In this document: positions 36,101 through 42,633 of the stretch, piece by piece
How positions within the stretch are numbered: position 1 is the first letter of the stretch
Layout: every line of letters starts with the position of its first letter
Assembly (NCBI GenBank): GCA_021297815.1
Contig: JAJTGK010000018.1
Span: 1-45,574, forward strand
Origin: Planctomycetaceae bacterium
Lineage (GTDB): Bacteria > Planctomycetota > Phycisphaerae > Phycisphaerales > SM1A02
DNA: 45,574 nt
Direction of reading: 5' to 3'
Position numbers and translations under genes: made by a program
Notes under the pieces: generated by a model
Databases searched by the model: none
What the model was told of the DNA's origin: nothing
Seen by the model: only the letters and a program-made list of their open reading frames with translations

Positions 36101-37040
36101 CGCGCTGCGACGCACGATCTCCGCCATGCCCGCGCAATCGCGCCTTACGACGCGCATGCTCGACGACGGCACGCCCATCCTCGCGGCCGTCGCGGTCGCC
36201 GACGGACGCATGTCGATCGGCCTTTCGAGCCCCGTCGATCGGCATCCCCGCAACTTCAACGCGCCGTTCGCCGTCACCCAGGCCGCGACGATCTACGCGC
36301 TCAGACTGCTCGTCGACGAGCCGATCCCGATGAACGAAGGCCTGCTGCGCGCGGTCGAACTGCGCGTCGAGCCGTCGATGCTCTCGCCCGCGTTCGAGGC
36401 GGACCCCACGCGCTGCCCACCCGTCGTCGCAGGAAATGTCGAGACGAGCCAGACCGTCGTCGCACTGCTCCTCGAGGCGTTCCGCCTGTGCGCCGAGAGC
36501 CAGAGCACGATGAACAATGTGCTCTTCGGCGACGCGCGCTTCGGCGTGTACGAGACGCTCGGCGGCGGCGCAGGCGCTGGGCCGTACGCGCACGGCGCGA
36601 GCGCGGTGCATGTGCACATGTCGAACACGCGGCTGACCGATGTCGATGTGCTCGAGCGACGCGCGCCCGTCGTGATCCGCGAGTTCCGCGTGCGCCGCGG
36701 TTCGGGCGGCCATGGCGCGTGGCGCGGAGGCGACGGGCTGGTGCGCGGCTACGAGTTCCGCGCGCCCGTCTCGCTGTCGTTCTTCGGCTCGCGCCGCGTG
36801 TTTCCCCCGCTTGGCCTCGCGGGCGGCTCGAACGGCATGTGCGGCACGCAGAGCGCCGTCATCGCAGGCGTGGCGCAGCGGTGCGACGGCGCGGTCCTCT
36901 CGCTCGAACTCGGGATCGGCGACCGCTTCACCGTCGAGACTCCTGGCGGCGCAGGGTTCGGGAATCCCGAGGACCCGCTGTCCTCGCTCTCCTCCAACGG
37001 CGACCTGGTCGTCGACCTCGACACCAGCGCCGCGCCCTAG
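33189..37040 (+). CDS. 5-oxoprolinase / N-methylhydantoinase, fused A and B subunits
   Basis: A 1283-residue ATP-dependent cytoplasmic hydrolase of the hydantoinase/oxoprolinase superfamily. Residues about 15-720 are HyuA-like, with actin-type ATPase motifs: DTGGTFTDLVAI (19-30), FDMGGTSSDVT, and FGGAGGQHAC. Residues about 750-1280 are HyuB-like, with HLPVHLGALG, NHPAFGGSHLPDVT, HHAEIGGTRPGS and GNVETSQ. The same fusion and length are seen in eukaryotic-type 5-oxoprolinase (OPLAH), which opens 5-oxoproline to glutamate, so that is the likeliest reaction; a hydantoin substrate cannot be excluded. ATG 33189 is very close to the divergent tlpA start. Its TAG stop shares three bases with the ymdB stop. 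Confidence 0.9.
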   Translation: MPDPSANLTPACKWRIALDTGGTFTDLVAIAPDGSVHRAKIPSDGSLVGSVRTSSDGAGLRFVAAGGVALPDGFLVGWRVHGERFTAEVRAHHGDLLELDRTVAATPGLPLRFTASHLAIDSPRLGIHLLTVTPLDQALPPVEMRLSTTRGTNALLEGKGAKVGVLVSAGLSGIVEIGDQTRDDLFARVPAPRRSLAQAVHELPERTLADGTEEARATRAEIAHAVELLRQEGCDAFVTSLAHALVDDGRERDIAHTIAFMGARSIAASRVAPHARLLTRTETAIVTARIAPSIESFVADAGATAPSGSRVLLFTSAGVLQSSGIYEARDTLFSGPAGGAVAVCALARRHGLARAIGFDMGGTSSDVTRAEHGRVALRHETRLARSTVAAPALAIDSVAAGGGSICRARDGALEVGPESAGSSPGPACYGRGGPLTVTDVNLLVGRSAAALGAMPLDRGAAERALAEVAATRGTTAEETLSALLDIADARMALAIENLCVRDGVDARGGEHGERSHTLVAFGGAGGQHACSIASRLGLARIVFPHAAGFMCATGVAQAKPTRMQSAPVLAPLAGNMPAVLAAREAALEDAEQRLASDGFVAKDAAVATVALRLVGQEASIEVPLGDEATMTAAFRARFERLFGYAPPPRAIEVEAVRVEVESDAATTWADTPRGRDTACEEHAPQRMWSAGAWHVARVLNRAQVAAGATVEGPAIIADIGDTAVIDAGWRAVMDASGDLVAERTAPPPPRTSTAEAELFSARLESIALGMGHVLERTALSPNIRDRFDFSCAVLDAQGLLVQNAPHLPVHLGALGVCTRAVMGALELGEGDIAVTNHPAFGGSHLPDVTTVAPVFVDGRRVAFVAVRAHHAEIGGTRPGSFPPDARSLAEEGVVLPPFHAVRAGAFDAAAARARFADAPYPSRNPDENLADLMAQIAATRHGVEAVRALAAELAPERFARRCEGELDRAERALRRTISAMPAQSRLTTRMLDDGTPILAAVAVADGRMSIGLSSPVDRHPRNFNAPFAVTQAATIYALRLLVDEPIPMNEGLLRAVELRVEPSMLSPAFEADPTRCPPVVAGNVETSQTVVALLLEAFRLCAESQSTMNNVLFGDARFGVYETLGGGAGAGPYAHGASAVHVHMSNTRLTDVDVLERRAPVVIREFRVRRGSGGHGAWRGGDGLVRGYEFRAPVSLSFFGSRRVFPPLGLAGGSNGMCGTQSAVIAGVAQRCDGAVLSLELGIGDRFTVETPGGAGFGNPEDPLSSLSSNGDLVVDLDTSAAP

Positions 37041-37867
37041 CGCTGCGGCACCACCGCGCGAAGATGAATGCGTTCGATCGACCGCGCGCGGCCGCTTGCG
37101 AGATCGACCTCGACAAGCGCCCCCTGCACGGCCTCGCCGCCCGAACCCATGTCGAACGGCACATGCACGCCCGTCGTGAAGTGCTTCAGCACGGCCTCGG
37201 TGCGGCGCCCGATCACGCTGTCGTGCGGGCCCGTCATGCCGACATCGGTCTGGAACGCGGTGCCCCCGCGAAGGATGCGCTCGTCGGCCGTCGGCACATG
37301 CGTGTGCGTGCCGAGCACGGCGGCCACGCGCCCGTCGAGATGATGCGCAAGCGCGGCCTTCTCGCTCGTCACTTCCATGTGCGCCTCGACGAGCACGATC
37401 GGATGGCGCTCGGGCATCGCCGCAAGAAGCTGGTCGGCGCATTCGAACGGATCGTTCGCCTGCGGTGATCCCATGTGCACCCGGCCGAGCACTGTGAACA
37501 CGAACACATCGCGCGGGCAGCGCGCGTCGGCAGGGATGCGCACCATGCGCTTGCCTGGCGTGCGCGCCGAGAGGTTCGCGGGACGGCACACCGCCTTCGA
37601 CGGGTCGTCGAGCAGCGGAATGATCTTCGTCTCGCGGAACGCGTGGTCGCCGAGCGTGAGCGCGTCGATGCCCATGCGGCGAAACTGGTCGTGGAGCTCG
37701 GGCGTCAGGCCCGACCCTGCGCGCGCGTTCTCGGCATTCGCGACGATGCGGTCGGGCGCGTACCGCTCGACGAGCACGGGAAGCTGCTGGTCGAGCGCCA
37801 TGCGGCCGGGAGCGCCATTGATGTCGCCGAGGAAGGCGATGCGAACGGTTCCCTTGTCGGCTGGCAT
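37037..37867 (-). CDS. ymdB: YmdB-family metallophosphoesterase
   Basis: A 276-residue calcineurin-like phosphodiesterase of the YmdB group (2',3'-cyclic nucleotide phosphodiesterase in Bacillus). Motifs: FLGDINGAPGR near the N-terminus, NAENARAGSGLT, LGDHAF (usually GNH), EAHMEVTSEK, and the strong GTHTHVPTADERIL followed by GMTGPHDSVIG. The GNH to GDH change alters one metal-site residue. ATG 37867 is chosen, with TACCTT 7 nt upstream; the TTG codon at 37876 would be a longer start. The stop codon TAG overlaps the oxoprolinase stop in the palindrome CTAG, so the two convergent genes share three bases. Confidence 0.88.
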   Translation of the reverse strand: MPADKGTVRIAFLGDINGAPGRMALDQQLPVLVERYAPDRIVANAENARAGSGLTPELHDQFRRMGIDALTLGDHAFRETKIIPLLDDPSKAVCRPANLSARTPGKRMVRIPADARCPRDVFVFTVLGRVHMGSPQANDPFECADQLLAAMPERHPIVLVEAHMEVTSEKAALAHHLDGRVAAVLGTHTHVPTADERILRGGTAFQTDVGMTGPHDSVIGRRTEAVLKHFTTGVHVPFDMGSGGEAVQGALVEVDLASGRARSIERIHLRAVVPQR

Positions 37868-37874
37868 CGCGGGC

Positions 37875-37880
37875 AAGGTA
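37875..37880 (-). promoter_or_regulatory. Candidate -10 box of ymdB
   Basis: TACCTT on the minus strand, 7 nt before ATG 37867, with no Shine-Dalgarno sequence. Confidence 0.35.
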
Positions 37881-37947
37881 GCGGCTCGGCCGAGCGCCTC
37901 GACATGGTGGTTTTCTGCTTCTTCTCAAAGAAATCAGTTCCAGCCCC

Positions 37948-37978
37948 TTGCAATGGCCGATGCTCTGTGTGCTACAGT
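37948..37978 (+). promoter_or_regulatory. Candidate promoter of the structured RNA
   Basis: TTGCAA (37948-37953) and TACAGT (37973-37978) preceded by TGC, with a rather long 19-nt spacer. Transcription would begin at about 37985, at the first predicted helix. The -10 resembles those of typA and rnpB. Confidence 0.5.
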
Positions 37979-37984
37979 GCCCGC

Positions 37985-38250
37985 GTTCAAGCAAGTGAAC
38001 TGGGCCTGAGGCTGATCAGGGCGTAAGTGCGCCCGGTCGGTGCGCTTCCAGTCCACGCTCGTGCGGCCTCGATGGGCCGCGTCGGCATCCCCCTCTTCCG
38101 CGCGCGTTTCCGTGCTGCAGAAAGATGCGGGCTACCGCTGAGATGGCGTGGAGCGCACACCCGACAGGATGTCCCGACGCCTTCTGCGTCCAGGGAGCCC
38201 CACAACAGCCCACGGAGTCGCAAACGCGATCCGATGTTCACCGCTTGAAG
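37985..38250 (+). ncRNA. Candidate structured RNA of unknown class
   Basis: The ends pair over 230 nt: TTCAAGC-AA-GTGAAC (37986-38000) with GTTCAC-C-GCTTGAA (38236-38249). Inside, GTGCGC and TCCACGC (38040-38045, 38052-38058) pair with GCGTGGAGCGCAC (38146-38158), leaving a six-base bulge. Local hairpins: GGGCG/CGCCC (38019-38034), GCGGCC/GGCCGC (38063-38080), GCGCG-TTTC-CGTGC (38102-38115), GACGC/GCGTC (38176-38190) and TCGC/GCGA (38218-38229). A promoter sits at the 5' end. I looked for SRP, tmRNA and RNase P signatures and found none; a 6S-like RNA or a long leader of the DUF3553 gene starting 60 bp downstream are options. No reading frame here looks real, so 37881-38309 is otherwise empty. 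Confidence 0.6.
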
Positions 38251-38309
38251 CCTCATGCGCGCCGCGCAGGAACCATCCGCCCAGGGCGGACCGTCGAAGA
38301 CAACCGCCA

Positions 38310-38908
38310 TGTACACGCAAGGCATGCAGCTCAGGCATCGCCAGCGCCCCGAATGGGGCTCGGGAAGCGTCACGCGCGTCGAGACCCTCACCCGCGGAAC
38401 CTCGCGCGACCAGCGTCTGTGGATCCGCTTCGCGAACGCGGGCCTGAAGTCGCTGCTCGCCAGCGCCGCCGACCTCGAGGTCGTCGAGGGGACGGGCGCC
38501 GCCGAGCACACCTTTGCGGCGCGTGAAATTGCCTCCGAAGGCGGCTGGCTCGGCCAGATCGCGAAGCGCCGCCCCGAGCAGGCGATGAGCGAACTCCCCC
38601 CCGAAGCGACCGACCCGTTCCTGACGCCCGAGCGTCGGCTCAAGAACCTGCTCAGCCTGTTCCGCTACGACGGCGGACCGAAGCTGATCGACTGGGCCGT
38701 GGCCCAGAGCGGCCTCGACGACCCGCTGTCGCGCTTCACGCGCATCGAGCTCGAGGCGTTCTACAAGCTCTGGTCCATGGAGCGCGACCTCACGCTCTCG
38801 CGGCTCGTGGGCGAGTTCCGCCGAAAGCGCGAGCCTGTCGACCACCTGCTGGCCGAGGCGCCGAAGTCGGCGCTCGCGCTGTTGCAGAAGTTCGACAGGG
38901 CGCGCTGA
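38310..38908 (+). CDS. DUF3553-like conserved hypothetical protein
   Basis: A 199-residue soluble protein. The N-terminal 50 residues (MQLRHRQRPEWGSGSVTRVE, then RLWIRFANAGLKSLL) resemble DUF3553, a small beta-barrel-like domain of unknown role. The rest is mainly helical, with an arginine- and leucine-rich C-terminal half (TRIELEAFYKLWSMERDLTLSRL). The function is unknown. ATG 38310 is preferred because it starts just before the recognisable domain; an in-frame ATG at 38255 would begin just 5 bases after the structured RNA. A terminator follows at 38971. Confidence 0.75.
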
Positions 38909-38970
38909 ACGCGTCGCGGCCGTGCAACAGGCCGCGCAGTCGGAACGCATCGAAATCCATCTGGACGGGC

Positions 38971-38996
38971 AAGGCGCGTAATCACGCGCCTTTTCC
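38971..38996 (+). terminator. Terminator after the DUF3553-like gene
   Basis: An 8-bp stem AAGGCGCG / CGCGCCTT with loop TAATCA followed by TTCCG; the T run includes the stem end (CCTTTTCC). It lies 62 bp after the stop; a second hairpin, GCGGCC / GGCCGC, precedes it near 38916. Confidence 0.75.
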
Positions 38997-39031
38997 GTTG
39001 GTCGGCGTTCAACCCCGAACCCACGAGTCGG

Positions 39032-39048
39032 TTGGCACGCAGGTTGCG
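39032..39048 (+). promoter_or_regulatory. Sigma-54 (RpoN) promoter
   Basis: TTGGCACG, four bases CAGG, then TTGC: an exact match to the -24/-12 consensus with the GG (39034-39035) and GC (39046-39047) correctly spaced. The expected transcription start is about 39059, 50 nt before the coiled-coil gene. Sigma-54 promoters need an enhancer-binding ATPase; none is encoded in this window. Confidence 0.85.
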
Positions 39049-39109
39049 ATATGCCCGCACCGCACCACACGCGGCCCAGTCACGACAACCAAAGAAACGG
39101 AGAAGAGCC

Positions 39110-39415
39110 ATGGACGAGATCAGCTTCCAGGACAAGATGAACCAGATCCTCGAGAGGATTCGGGAACTGCCCGGCACCACCACCGCCGCGGCCGCGGACG
39201 GCGCCGAGGCGCGTCGCGAACGCGTGCAGTCGTCGGTGAACGAGCTGCAGGACGCGCTCGACTACCTGCGCCTGAGCGTGAAGTACCTGGTGTTCGATCT
39301 CGAGGCGACGCGGCGCGAGAACGCGTACCTGCGCCGCATGATCGAACAGTCGAACCGCGAGCGCGGCCAGAAGCGCGACGACGAGAACCCCGGCGAGCAG
39401 AACGGCTGGGAGTGA
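39110..39415 (+). CDS. Small coiled-coil protein under sigma-54 control
   Basis: A 101-residue acidic, strongly helical protein, not recognised. After an opening MDEISFQDKMNQILERIREL and a short alanine-rich linker, residues about 37-86 form a continuous coiled-coil-like helix (ERVQSSVNELQDALDYLRLS, then ENAYLRRMIEQSN), and the C-terminus is charged (KRDDENPGEQ). No signal peptide or membrane segment is present, so it is probably cytoplasmic and self-associating. ATG 39110 follows CGGAG at 39097-39101. A textbook sigma-54 promoter lies upstream at 39032. Nothing else is coded until 40110, so it stands alone, followed by a hairpin-rich untranslated region. Confidence 0.8.
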   Translation: MDEISFQDKMNQILERIRELPGTTTAAAADGAEARRERVQSSVNELQDALDYLRLSVKYLVFDLEATRRENAYLRRMIEQSNRERGQKRDDENPGEQNGWE

Positions 39416-39787
39416 TCCGCGCGCGGTGTGAAACGAACTTCCGTGAGAGGGTTGCGAGAGAGAGGGATCGCGACCGATCGAACTTGGACCCGCTTCGGCG
39501 GGAGACGAACCTCTGGGAAAGGGGCCGCCGGCTTGACCGGCGGGACACGCCCGGCATGGGCACGCCGAATGGGCTTGAGGGAGCCGTTCGTCGTGGCTGG
39601 GCAACCGGCGAACCAGCTTGAGGGAGCTGCTCGCCGTCGTGAGGGAGGGTGACGCGCCTGAGGGGGCGCGATCACCCATTCGTGTGCATGTGTGACTGGT
39701 GTGTGACTCCGAGGCTTGTGTTGTCTGAAGACATGTGTGTGGGCCGATCCAGTGACCGAGCCGTCGCAAGACGGCTCGGTTGCGTTT
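39416..39787 (+). ncRNA. Hairpin-rich RNA region (3' UTR or small RNA)
   Basis: About 370 bp without a credible gene but with serial stem-loops ending in a strong terminator. Three hairpins share the loop TGAGGG on different stems: GGCT/AGCC (39572-39585), CAGCT/AGCTG (39614-39629) and CGCGCC/GGCGCG (39653-39670), the last extended by GGGTGA/TCACCC (39647-39677). Others: CCGCCGG/CCGGCGG (39525-39543), GTTCG/CGAAC (39586-39613) and TGTC-TGAA-GACA near 39723. Five further GGA triplets lie between 39416 and 39545. The layout recalls CsrA-sequestering RNAs, in which AGGGA or ANGGA is shown in loops. Whether it is a separate transcript or the tail of the sigma-54 transcript is unknown. Confidence 0.5.
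39755..39787 (+). terminator. Strong terminator ending the hairpin-rich region
   Basis: An 11-bp stem ACCGAGCCGTC / GACGGCTCGGT closed by the stable GCAA tetraloop, then TGCGTTTT. Confidence 0.8.
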
Positions 39788-39832
39788 TCGGCGAGGGGCG
39801 ATGCCCGATGGTTTTTTGATCGAGTCGGTTCG

Positions 39833-39930
39833 GGACCGCGCGCTGCGCGCGCGCGCCCTCGCGAGATTGGAAGACGGGGCGACCCAGTGCCTGCGGACTG
39901 GGCACCCGCCGGCCGGGGGCCGGCGGCGCG
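39833..39930 (+). repeat. Hairpin repeat, left arm, copy 2
   Basis: Closely matches 30976-31078: GCGCGC-rich start, CCTCGCGAGA, GGGGCGACCCAG, the CCCAGT / ACTGGG hairpin and GCCGGCC-GGG-GGCCGGC. The loop of the last hairpin differs (GGG against AAA), while the stem is conserved. Bases 39931-40014 to the right arm hold no gene I can support. Confidence 0.8.
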
Positions 39931-40014
39931 GTGTGCGATGGGTGAGTCAGTCCTCCGAGGGCAAGGTGAGGCCGTTGCGCGGATACGGAGGGTTGACGAG
40001 GCGACCCCGACCGA

Positions 40015-40112
40015 CGCCGTCGCGCTCTGCGCGACGGGTGCCTAGTGCGAAGCCACTGGGTCGCAAGACTCTCCAACCTCGGCTCGATGCGTCGGGCGCA
40101 GCCCGACGGTCA
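40015..40112 (-). repeat. Hairpin repeat, right arm, copy 2
   Basis: Read on the minus strand it starts with the lipoprotein stop TGA (40112-40110) and then runs parallel to the arm at 31165-31343 for about 95 bp at roughly 80 percent identity by eye. The first hairpin is CGTCGGGC-TGC-GCCCGACG (40108-40090); the second is CC-AGTG / CACT-GG, with compensating changes; the third is GTCGCGC / GCGCGAC. Only one unit is present, without tandem duplication. Confidence 0.85.
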
Positions 40113-40583
40113 CCCTCCCGACGCGCGGCGGACCTCGATCCGCGTCGCCTCGTCGCGGCCAAGCGCGATCGTCGCTTCGCGCACCCCGCGCATCGCCTCG
40201 AACCGCGCGCCGTTCACGAACAGCTCGCGCCGCGTCCCATCGGCCGCGTCGAGTGGCACCACCAGCACCGCCTCGCGCGCGGGCGGCATGCGAAGCACCG
40301 TGAACTTGAGGCGCACGACCTCGCCCCCTGGCGCGGCCTCCACATCCTCCGCCACGCGCTCGCGCCCCCCGTCGCGTGTCCAAACCCCAGCCTCGTACGC
40401 GCATTCCTCCGCGAATCCCGCGTCGGACACGATCAACACGCGATGATCGGCGGCGGCCGCCCGCTCTCGCTGCAACCGCACACCACCCAACGCTCGCGGC
40501 TCAGGCGACATCTCCGCACGGCATCCGCCAAGCGTCACGGCCGCCACCAACACGATGCACGCGACACGCCGCACGGCGCTCAA
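40110..40583 (-). CDS. Small lipoprotein of unknown function
   Basis: A 157-residue predicted lipoprotein, not recognised. From the proposed start, residues 1-21 are a lipoprotein signal (hydrophobic core CIVLVAAVTLGGC, Cys21). The mature part is a beta-rich domain of about 130 residues (HRVLIVSDAGF, GEVVRLKFTVLRMPPAREAVLVVPLD, RRELFVNGARFEAM). I set the start at TTG 40583 because GGAGGAGGTGG lies just before it and the signal peptide begins there; ATG 40604 would place that ribosome site inside the gene. The stop codon is the first triplet of the hairpin repeat. It is divergent from the ABC transporter operon 56 bp away and may be functionally linked to it, but only position supports this. 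Confidence 0.7.
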   Translation of the reverse strand: MSAVRRVACIVLVAAVTLGGCRAEMSPEPRALGGVRLQRERAAAADHRVLIVSDAGFAEECAYEAGVWTRDGGRERVAEDVEAAPGGEVVRLKFTVLRMPPAREAVLVVPLDAADGTRRELFVNGARFEAMRGVREATIALGRDEATRIEVRRASGG

Positions 40584-40624
40584 TCTACCACCTCCTCCCC
40601 GCATTCCACGCCTTCCGCCTCGGC

Positions 40625-40630
40625 TACAGT
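40625..40630 (+). promoter_or_regulatory. Candidate -10 box of the ABC transporter operon
   Basis: TACAGT, preceded by GGC, 9 nt before ATG 40640, with no ribosome site between. Confidence 0.45.
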
Positions 40631-40639
40631 CCGCGCTCC

Positions 40640-41341
40640 ATGTCCGCGACCACACCTCCCGGCGACTCCCCCGCGCTCGCCATCCGGGCGCTTGGCTTCC
40701 GCTATCCGAACGGAGGCTTCGCGTTCCATCTGCCCGAACTCGTCCTCGCACGCGGCGAGCAGATGCTGCTCGTCGGCCGCTCGGGCAGCGGCAAGTCGAC
40801 CTTGCTGCAGCTCGTCATCGGTCTGCTCGACCCGACGGAAGGTTCGATCGTCGTCGGCGGCCAGAACATCCATGCGCTGAGGGGCGCCGCGCGCGACCGC
40901 TTCCGCGGCCGCTCCATCGGCATGGTCTTCCAGACCTTCAACCTGCTGCAGGGCTTCAGCGCGCGCGAGAATGTGCTCGCCGCCCTCCTCATGAGCGATG
41001 TGCCGAAGCCCGAGTGGCAAGGCCGCGCCGACGGCCTGCTCCGCTCGCTCGGCATCGACCGCCTCGACGCTCCCGCCGAGGAACTCTCGGTCGGCCAGCA
41101 GCAGCGCGTCGCGGTGGCGCGCGCCCTCGCCTGCCGCCCCACGCTCGTCCTCGCCGACGAACCCACCGCCTCGCTCGACCCCGAGAACGCCCTGAACGCC
41201 GTCAACCTCCTGCGCGACGCATGCCGCGAGCAAGGCGCCGCCCTGCTCGTCGTTTCGCACGACCCGTCGCTCGAAGCGCACTTCGCGCGCCGCGAGCGCC
41301 TCGAATCACTCCACGCCACCACCCAGGACGCCGCGCGATGA
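40640..41341 (+). CDS. ABC transporter ATP-binding protein (LolD/MacB type)
   Basis: A 233-residue ATPase of the type that works with FtsX-like permeases. Walker A GRSGSGKST (46-54), Q-loop VFQTFNLLQG, signature LSVGQQQRVAVARAL, Walker B LVLADEPTASLD and switch SHD are all present. Length and the N-terminal aromatic FRYPNGG are typical. The stop overlaps the permease start as ATGA, and a DUF3299 gene follows. The same trio (ATPase, permease of about 420 residues, DUF3299) occurs in Zur-regulated zinc-stress operons of Pseudomonas (PA4064-PA4066), so a metal-related role is an inference from synteny. Confidence 0.9.
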   Translation: MSATTPPGDSPALAIRALGFRYPNGGFAFHLPELVLARGEQMLLVGRSGSGKSTLLQLVIGLLDPTEGSIVVGGQNIHALRGAARDRFRGRSIGMVFQTFNLLQGFSARENVLAALLMSDVPKPEWQGRADGLLRSLGIDRLDAPAEELSVGQQQRVAVARALACRPTLVLADEPTASLDPENALNAVNLLRDACREQGAALLVVSHDPSLEAHFARRERLESLHATTQDAAR

Positions 41342-42618
41342 GCGACCTCACGATCGTCCTCCGAAGCCTCCGCGCACGCGCCTTCTCGACCGGCATGGTC
41401 GTGCTCCTCGTCGCGGTCAGCGCGGGCCTCCTCCTCGCGATCCTCTCGCTGCGCACCGCGGGCGAGCGCGCCTTCGAGCGCGGCACGGGCAACGCGCACC
41501 TCCTCGTCTCGCGCGACGGCAGCCCGCTCGTCTCGGTGCTGAACGGCCTTTTCTATGCGAACCCGCCCAAGGCGCCGATCGACGAGCCGAAGCTCATCGA
41601 GCTGCGCGGCTCGTTCCCGTGGGAGATGTTCGTGCCGACCGCCGTCGGCGACAGCTACCGCGGTTTCCCCGTCGTGGCGACCGTGCCCGACATCTTCAGG
41701 AAGTTCCAGCCCGTCGCGGGCGAACCGTGGCAGTTCCGCGAAGGCCGGGCGTTCGAGCGCGACTTCGAGATCGTGATCGGCAGCGGCGTGGCGCGCGACA
41801 CGGGCCTGCGCCTCGGCGCGAAGATCGTGCTCACGCACGGCTCGGGCAAGTCGCGCGAAGGCGTCGATGAGCACGCGCACGAGCACCGCGAGTACCTCTT
41901 CGAGGTCGTCGGCATCCTGGCCCCCACGGGTTCGCCGCACGACCGCGCGCTCTTCTCGAACCTCGAGTCGAGCTGGATCCTGCACGCCCACGACCGCTTC
42001 GAGCGGCAGGGCCAGCACAAGACGGTCACGCGCGACGACCTCGTGGCCGATGACCGCGTGGTGACGGGCGTCCTGCTGCGGCTTCCGTCGCGCGACGCGT
42101 CGTCCGCGCCGCCCGCGCTCGTGTCGCAGTATGACCGCCTGCGCCGCGATGGTTCGATCACGGTCGCGCTGCCCTCGAACGAGGTGCAGCGCCTCTTCGA
42201 CATCGTCGCGAGCATCGATGTGCTGTTCGTGGCGATGGCCGCGGCCACCCTCGTCAGCTCGGGCGTCGCGATCCTGCTCTCGATGGTCAACTCGATGGCC
42301 GAGCGGCGTCGCCAGGTGGCGATCCTGCGCGTCCTCGGGGCAAGCCGCGGGCGGATCTTCATGCTCGTGCTGACCGAGAGCACGCTGATCGGCCTCGCGG
42401 GCGCGGCGCTTGGCATCGCGACTTGCGCGGTGGTGCTGTTCGCCGCGACCAAGTGGCTCCTCGGCACCCACGGCATCGTGATCGCGCCCGAGCTCGACCC
42501 GCGCTCGGCCGTGCTCGTCGCGATGGGAACCACGATTCTCGCCGCAATCGCGGGCCTCGCCCCGTCGTTCCTCGCGTACCGTACGAGCGTGGCGCGCGCG
42601 TTGCGTCCGCTTGGCTGA
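41338..42618 (+). CDS. FtsX-like ABC transporter permease with His-rich loop
   Basis: A 426-residue permease with one N-terminal membrane helix (18-38), a large extracytoplasmic domain (about 40-290) and three C-terminal helices, the MacB/LolE layout. The motif MAERRRQVAILRVLGASRGRIFMLVL is the usual FtsX-domain coupling region. In the outer domain EHAHEH (178-183) and HAH (216-218) could bind a metal, which fits the synteny with zinc-responsive operons. Start ATG overlaps the ATPase stop. DUF3299 gene follows 15 nt after the stop. The transported or released molecule is unknown. Confidence 0.87.
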   Translation: MSDLTIVLRSLRARAFSTGMVVLLVAVSAGLLLAILSLRTAGERAFERGTGNAHLLVSRDGSPLVSVLNGLFYANPPKAPIDEPKLIELRGSFPWEMFVPTAVGDSYRGFPVVATVPDIFRKFQPVAGEPWQFREGRAFERDFEIVIGSGVARDTGLRLGAKIVLTHGSGKSREGVDEHAHEHREYLFEVVGILAPTGSPHDRALFSNLESSWILHAHDRFERQGQHKTVTRDDLVADDRVVTGVLLRLPSRDASSAPPALVSQYDRLRRDGSITVALPSNEVQRLFDIVASIDVLFVAMAAATLVSSGVAILLSMVNSMAERRRQVAILRVLGASRGRIFMLVLTESTLIGLAGAALGIATCAVVLFAATKWLLGTHGIVIAPELDPRSAVLVAMGTTILAAIAGLAPSFLAYRTSVARALRPLG

Positions 42619-42633
42619 GTTCCTGCTGCGCTC

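Noticed and set aside
33702-37994. 1430-codon open frame antisense to the oxoprolinase gene
   Set aside because: Low-complexity Arg/Ala/His sequence arising from biased third positions; the plus-strand gene has full family motifs.
37985-38250. tmRNA, SRP RNA or cobalamin riboswitch
   Set aside because: I looked for the tRNA-like end and tag frame, the SRP GGAA-type hairpin and the B12 box and found none on either strand.
39428-39652. 74-codon open frame (MKRTSVRGLRERG...) after the coiled-coil gene
   Set aside because: No ribosome site, arginine/glycine-rich throughout and overlaps the regular hairpins, so an RNA role fits better.
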